DNA of 64,000 nucleotides. Source: Symbiodinium natans. Its lineage: Eukaryota; Sar; Dinophyceae; Suessiales; Symbiodiniaceae. Of this stretch, positions 61,233 to 64,000 are shown one piece after another. The notes beneath the pieces are model-generated. The model was not told the DNA's origin. It did not search any database and saw only the letters and a program-made list of their open reading frames with translations. Positions within the stretch are counted from its first letter, which is position 1. The number at the start of each line of letters is the position of its first letter. Location of the stretch: the NCBI GenBank assembly GCA_905221605.1, contig CAJNDS010000968.1, forward strand, positions 692,157 to 756,156. The letters are read 5' to 3'. The translations under genes were made by a program, and so were the position numbers.

Positions 61233-64000
61233 TGCACGACTGAATCATCGTTGCTCCCTCTATGGACGCATGTAATTCAGCTTCAGCTGTACTTAAAGCC
61301 ACCGTTGATTGTCTTTGTGTTGCCCACATCACTGGACAATCACCCCACACCACCACTGCTCCTGAGTGGCTCTTTTCATTTTCACCTGCCGCAAAGCTGG
61401 CATCCGCGTAGGACTCCACCACCTTGACGCCTCGTCCATAACGCAACACCTCATTTCTTTCTTTTTCGCATGTTGCGATTGCCCCGAACGTCAAGCCTAA
61501 CGTTGGAGTTGCAGCAAGGTATCGGAAAACTTCCTCAGCCTTTTTAACCACAAATCGCGGCCTTCGGGATGTCCACAAAGACAACTGGCTCGTGCAGAAC
61601 GCCAAATCAGGTCGAGTTTTGATTGCCACCCAGAGGAACTCCCCTACGGCACCTTGAGCCGCTCGCAAGGAGGGAATATCCACCTCCTCTTCTTCACCTG
61701 GAGTTTCTTTCACCATTGGCAGGTTACTACCTTTTCCAGTTTCATCGATCTGATACCCTCGTCGGTTCAGCAAATCTCTCACGAAGTCCTCCTGGTTGAG
61801 AAAGAAGCTGCCATTTCGATACCAGATTTGGACACCCAAAAACTTCAGGAATCCATCACCACAGCCTGGACCACAGAACTCGGGTTCAGAAGTTTTCCAC
61901 TCCTTCCTGATCTGTTCCAAGGCTTCCCGGAGCACTGTCATAGTCCCAGCCATCAAAAAATCATCCACGTAAAGACCCATTGTCCCTACCAACTTGCTTG
62001 CACCTTCCGGCTTCTCTTGCGCCATAATAAGGAACAGACTTGGGTCTGCATTGGACCTCTGAAAGCTCATTGCTTGTCCATCCTTTGACACCCAAGACAT
62101 CCCTTGAAGACGTTGGTCTCGCCACTCCACCCATGCTGCAGGACTTTCGGCCAAACCGTACAAGGCCTTCCTCACAATCCACCGCTCCTCCTTTGTGCAA
62201 AGACCCAATTTCACCGCCGCCCTTGGGGGCTGCACCACCACCAAACGCCCTTCTCTTTGCGCCCTATTCATCGGCGCCGTCAGAAAAGCTTTGGAAATGT
62301 CTAAGCCAGCGATGATCCACACCATATATGCTGCGTGCCTCACTTGACACCTGAATGTAGTTGAATCTAAACCTGGAGCGTACAGCGAGTGACGACTGAG
62401 TGACCTCGGCCCTTCATATTCTGTAGCTGCCGTTGACGAAATGAAGTTTCCACATGCACAGATACGGGCACGTCGCCTCCCTGTCCCTTGCTTCCGGGTA
62501 AACACCACCAGACTGGGAACGTACTCAATCACCGGTGCATTAGGCTCTTCCGCCAATTTGTCCAGCTTTTCTTGAGTTGTTGGTTCCACCACCTCCAACT
62601 CTTTCACCAAAGACGCCACCTCGTCCGACAATGATTCCCTCCACTTTTCCAGCTCTTGCATGGCTTCTTGTGTAGGAATCGTTTTTGTTTGCAGGAACTC
62701 AACCTCCTCTGCTGCCTCCAGCGCGGTATTTTCCTGTACCACCTGCTGAACTTGAGCTGCTTTGACCAAAAACTTCGAGAGCTGTTCCTCAGCCCTTTTT
62801 GCTTTAACCAGCCATTCTCTAGTCTCTGATCCTTTTTCCTCATTCGACTCATTGGCCGATCCATGGAACTCGTCCAAAATGCAACATTCCTGTTCAGCAA
62901 TTAGGCGTCGAATACTCAAATGCTCCTCTAGAGCCCATTGATGCGCTTCGAACACAGCGTAGTCGACTTCCCCTGCAAGGTCGTCCAGCGAGGTCTCTTT
63001 CAACGTCATTTTTAACCACTTCCTTTTTTCACCTTCTTCAGCTTGTGGTTCTGGAAGAGGAAACTTGCATTGGAGAAGATAGCACCTATCCTTGTAGCCC
63101 AAACGCTCCATAAAAACAGGTGTGTACCCTGTCAAGGATACCCTGTTCCCTTTCCAAGGCATAGGACCATGCAGTTTTCTCGGAAAGAACGACATGAAGT
63201 TCCAGTGGATATCAACCAATTTTCCAGGTAAGACTTTCTTCCCATAGGATTGCTCCACCACTTCAGCTCCTTCCTCTAAAACCTTTTCATCCTCAACCCA
63301 CAGCTGACCGATTTTATAGTCACCAAAGCCACACACATAATTACAGCAATGTTTTTCATTGTGACTATCCCTATGCAATGACACCGGAGCATTGCACGAG
63401 ATCTGAAGAGCAGAAAATTTGGCTTCAGGATTGTGGTGCCTCACGAATGATGTCAAATAACGACATAGCCATGGCCTTCGATGGGTCTCTTTTGTAATAC
63501 CACACACTCCGCCATGAGTATAGTGGCCCAACACCAGAGCTCGCGTGCTTGTGCACCAATTGTTGATACCACCTCTCCGATTCACCCTCTTTGGGTATAC
63601 AATCCCTTCCAAAAGCTCCTCACAGTCCACGTAATCATACATAGACCTTTCATACATTGACTTGGCTTTTTGTTCTTCTTTTTCCAACTGTGTTCCATCC
63701 TCAGCAGTCTCACTTTTGCAGACCAAATAAGCATTTTCATGAGGAGAACAGCATGTCGGCCAATACTCATCACCAGGAACATTGTCCTCAACATCTGCAT
63801 TTTCTTCCAGCTCCCCCAAACCCTGCATGTCATCCTCGAAAATTTCTAAGGGCGGACTCTCCCCCCGCTTGCGAAGCAAGCGCAAAGAGCCCACATGACC
63901 ACGCAGTGAAGAGGCCGGGCTTTTTTCCTTCAACCGATGGTGAGCTGGAGGATCGCGAGGCGGAGGTAAAGGAGGACCTTCCTCATCAGCGAACCGAAGC
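61153..64000 (-). CDS. Copia-type retrotransposon polyprotein, central and C-terminal part (oxygenase-like segment, reverse transcriptase, most of RNase H); 5' end outside the window
   Basis: Minus-strand frame open from the window edge to a stop at 61153. The codon at 63931-63933 is TTG, not a true start, so the protein continues beyond 64000. Residues below are counted from that TTG. About 130-275: a segment with YTHGGVCGITKET, H187-x-D189, H255 and R264, in the order and spacing of a 2OG-Fe(II) oxygenase barrel. About 305-460: charged helical linker. About 470-735: RVT_2-type reverse transcriptase with GLDISKAF (D545), RKALYGL and YVDD (D657, D658). About 835-900: RNase H with SYADAS (D844) and STAEAE (E884). 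These motifs are those of Ty1/Copia Pol, which copies the element RNA into DNA in the cytoplasm or nucleus. The last about 20 residues are out-of-frame sequence caused by the duplication at 61141-61232. Family call is secure; activity is doubtful. Confidence 0.92.
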   Translation of the reverse strand, partial: LRFADEEGPPLPPPRDPPAHHRLKEKSPASSLRGHVGSLRLLRKRGESPPLEIFEDDMQGLGELEENADVEDNVPGDEYWPTCCSPHENAYLVCKSETAEDGTQLEKEEQKAKSMYERSMYDYVDCEELLEGIVYPKRVNRRGGINNWCTSTRALVLGHYTHGGVCGITKETHRRPWLCRYLTSFVRHHNPEAKFSALQISCNAPVSLHRDSHNEKHCCNYVCGFGDYKIGQLWVEDEKVLEEGAEVVEQSYGKKVLPGKLVDIHWNFMSFFPRKLHGPMPWKGNRVSLTGYTPVFMERLGYKDRCYLLQCKFPLPEPQAEEGEKRKWLKMTLKETSLDDLAGEVDYAVFEAHQWALEEHLSIRRLIAEQECCILDEFHGSANESNEEKGSETREWLVKAKRAEEQLSKFLVKAAQVQQVVQENTALEAAEEVEFLQTKTIPTQEAMQELEKWRESLSDEVASLVKELEVVEPTTQEKLDKLAEEPNAPVIEYVPSLVVFTRKQGTGRRRARICACGNFISSTAATEYEGPRSLSRHSLYAPGLDSTTFRCQVRHAAYMVWIIAGLDISKAFLTAPMNRAQREGRLVVVQPPRAAVKLGLCTKEERWIVRKALYGLAESPAAWVEWRDQRLQGMSWVSKDGQAMSFQRSNADPSLFLIMAQEKPEGASKLVGTMGLYVDDFLMAGTMTVLREALEQIRKEWKTSEPEFCGPGCGDGFLKFLGVQIWYRNGSFFLNQEDFVRDLLNRRGYQIDETGKGSNLPMVKETPGEEEEVDIPSLRAAQGAVGEFLWVAIKTRPDLAFCTSQLSLWTSRRPRFVVKKAEEVFRYLAATPTLGLTFGAIATCEKERNEVLRYGRGVKVVESYADASFAAGENEKSHSGAVVVWGDCPVMWATQRQSTVALSTAEAELHASIEGATMIQSCTPIIAALVGTGEESLHPYNCRFGWNR

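Larger units (their letters stand above)
60012..64000 (-). mobile_element. Copia-type LTR retrotransposon, 3' portion
   Basis: Spans the pol frames plus about 410 bp of 3' non-coding DNA. It is bounded at low coordinates by two CCCTAAA units ending near 60008. The heptamer, present everywhere else in the window, is almost absent here, so it entered as a separate unit. Gag, protease, integrase and the 5' LTR must lie beyond 64000. Confidence 0.8.

Noticed and set aside
61153-63933. ATG start for the polyprotein at 63933
   Set aside because: The codon is TTG and the frame is open to the window edge, so the true start is outside.
1-64000. tRNA, rRNA or snRNA genes
   Set aside because: No cloverleaf, conserved rRNA core or snRNA signature was recognised by eye. 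A tRNAscan-SE/Infernal run would settle it.

Overview
The window looks like nuclear DNA of a dinoflagellate, probably a symbiodiniacean. Three things point there. Plant/alveolate-type telomeric heptamers (TTTAGGG/CCCTAAA) are scattered through almost all of it. The one unmistakable protein is a Copia-type polyprotein of the kind I know from Symbiodinium-like genomes. The remaining coding signal is many short GC-rich islands bounded by AG acceptors and GT, GC or GA donors. No bacterial operon, rRNA, tRNA or CRISPR was seen.

Layout. 0-60.0 kb is a mosaic of (i) heptamer tracts of 2 to about 40 units in both orientations, many with variant units, (ii) short inverted-repeat elements of 80-170 bp in at least ten families (called A-M here), and (iii) GC-rich islands of about 40-150 bp. 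Most islands read best on the minus strand, and several have AG|exon|GT borders and whole-codon lengths. An open frame in so short a GC-rich island is weak evidence, because one of six frames is open in most random sequences of that size. Single-exon entries therefore carry modest confidence. The exception is 32.4-39.1 kb, where eight dispersed minus-strand copies of one 45-57 bp exon all keep whole-codon length and differ largely at synonymous positions. That is real evidence of protein-level selection on the minus strand. 34.6-38.0 kb is poor in heptamers and holds a diverged duplication of about 0.7 kb, a 109-bp tandem duplication and an AT-rich block.

60.0-64.0 kb is the 3' part of a Copia-type LTR retrotransposon on the minus strand and is almost free of heptamers. 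Its polyprotein carries an upstream segment with an HxD...H...R pattern like a 2OG-Fe(II) oxygenase, then reverse transcriptase and RNase H, then a membrane and Cys/His tail. A 46-bp tandem duplication shifts the frame near the end of RNase H. Gag, protease and integrase would lie beyond position 64000.

How it fits together (inference). The minus strand appears to carry a one-way run of multi-exon genes, as is usual in dinoflagellates. Their introns are largely heptamer arrays plus inverted-repeat elements. The heptamer contains both a donor-like GTTTAGGG and an acceptor-like TTTAG|G, and several islands end exactly at such a junction. No host gene could be given a function.
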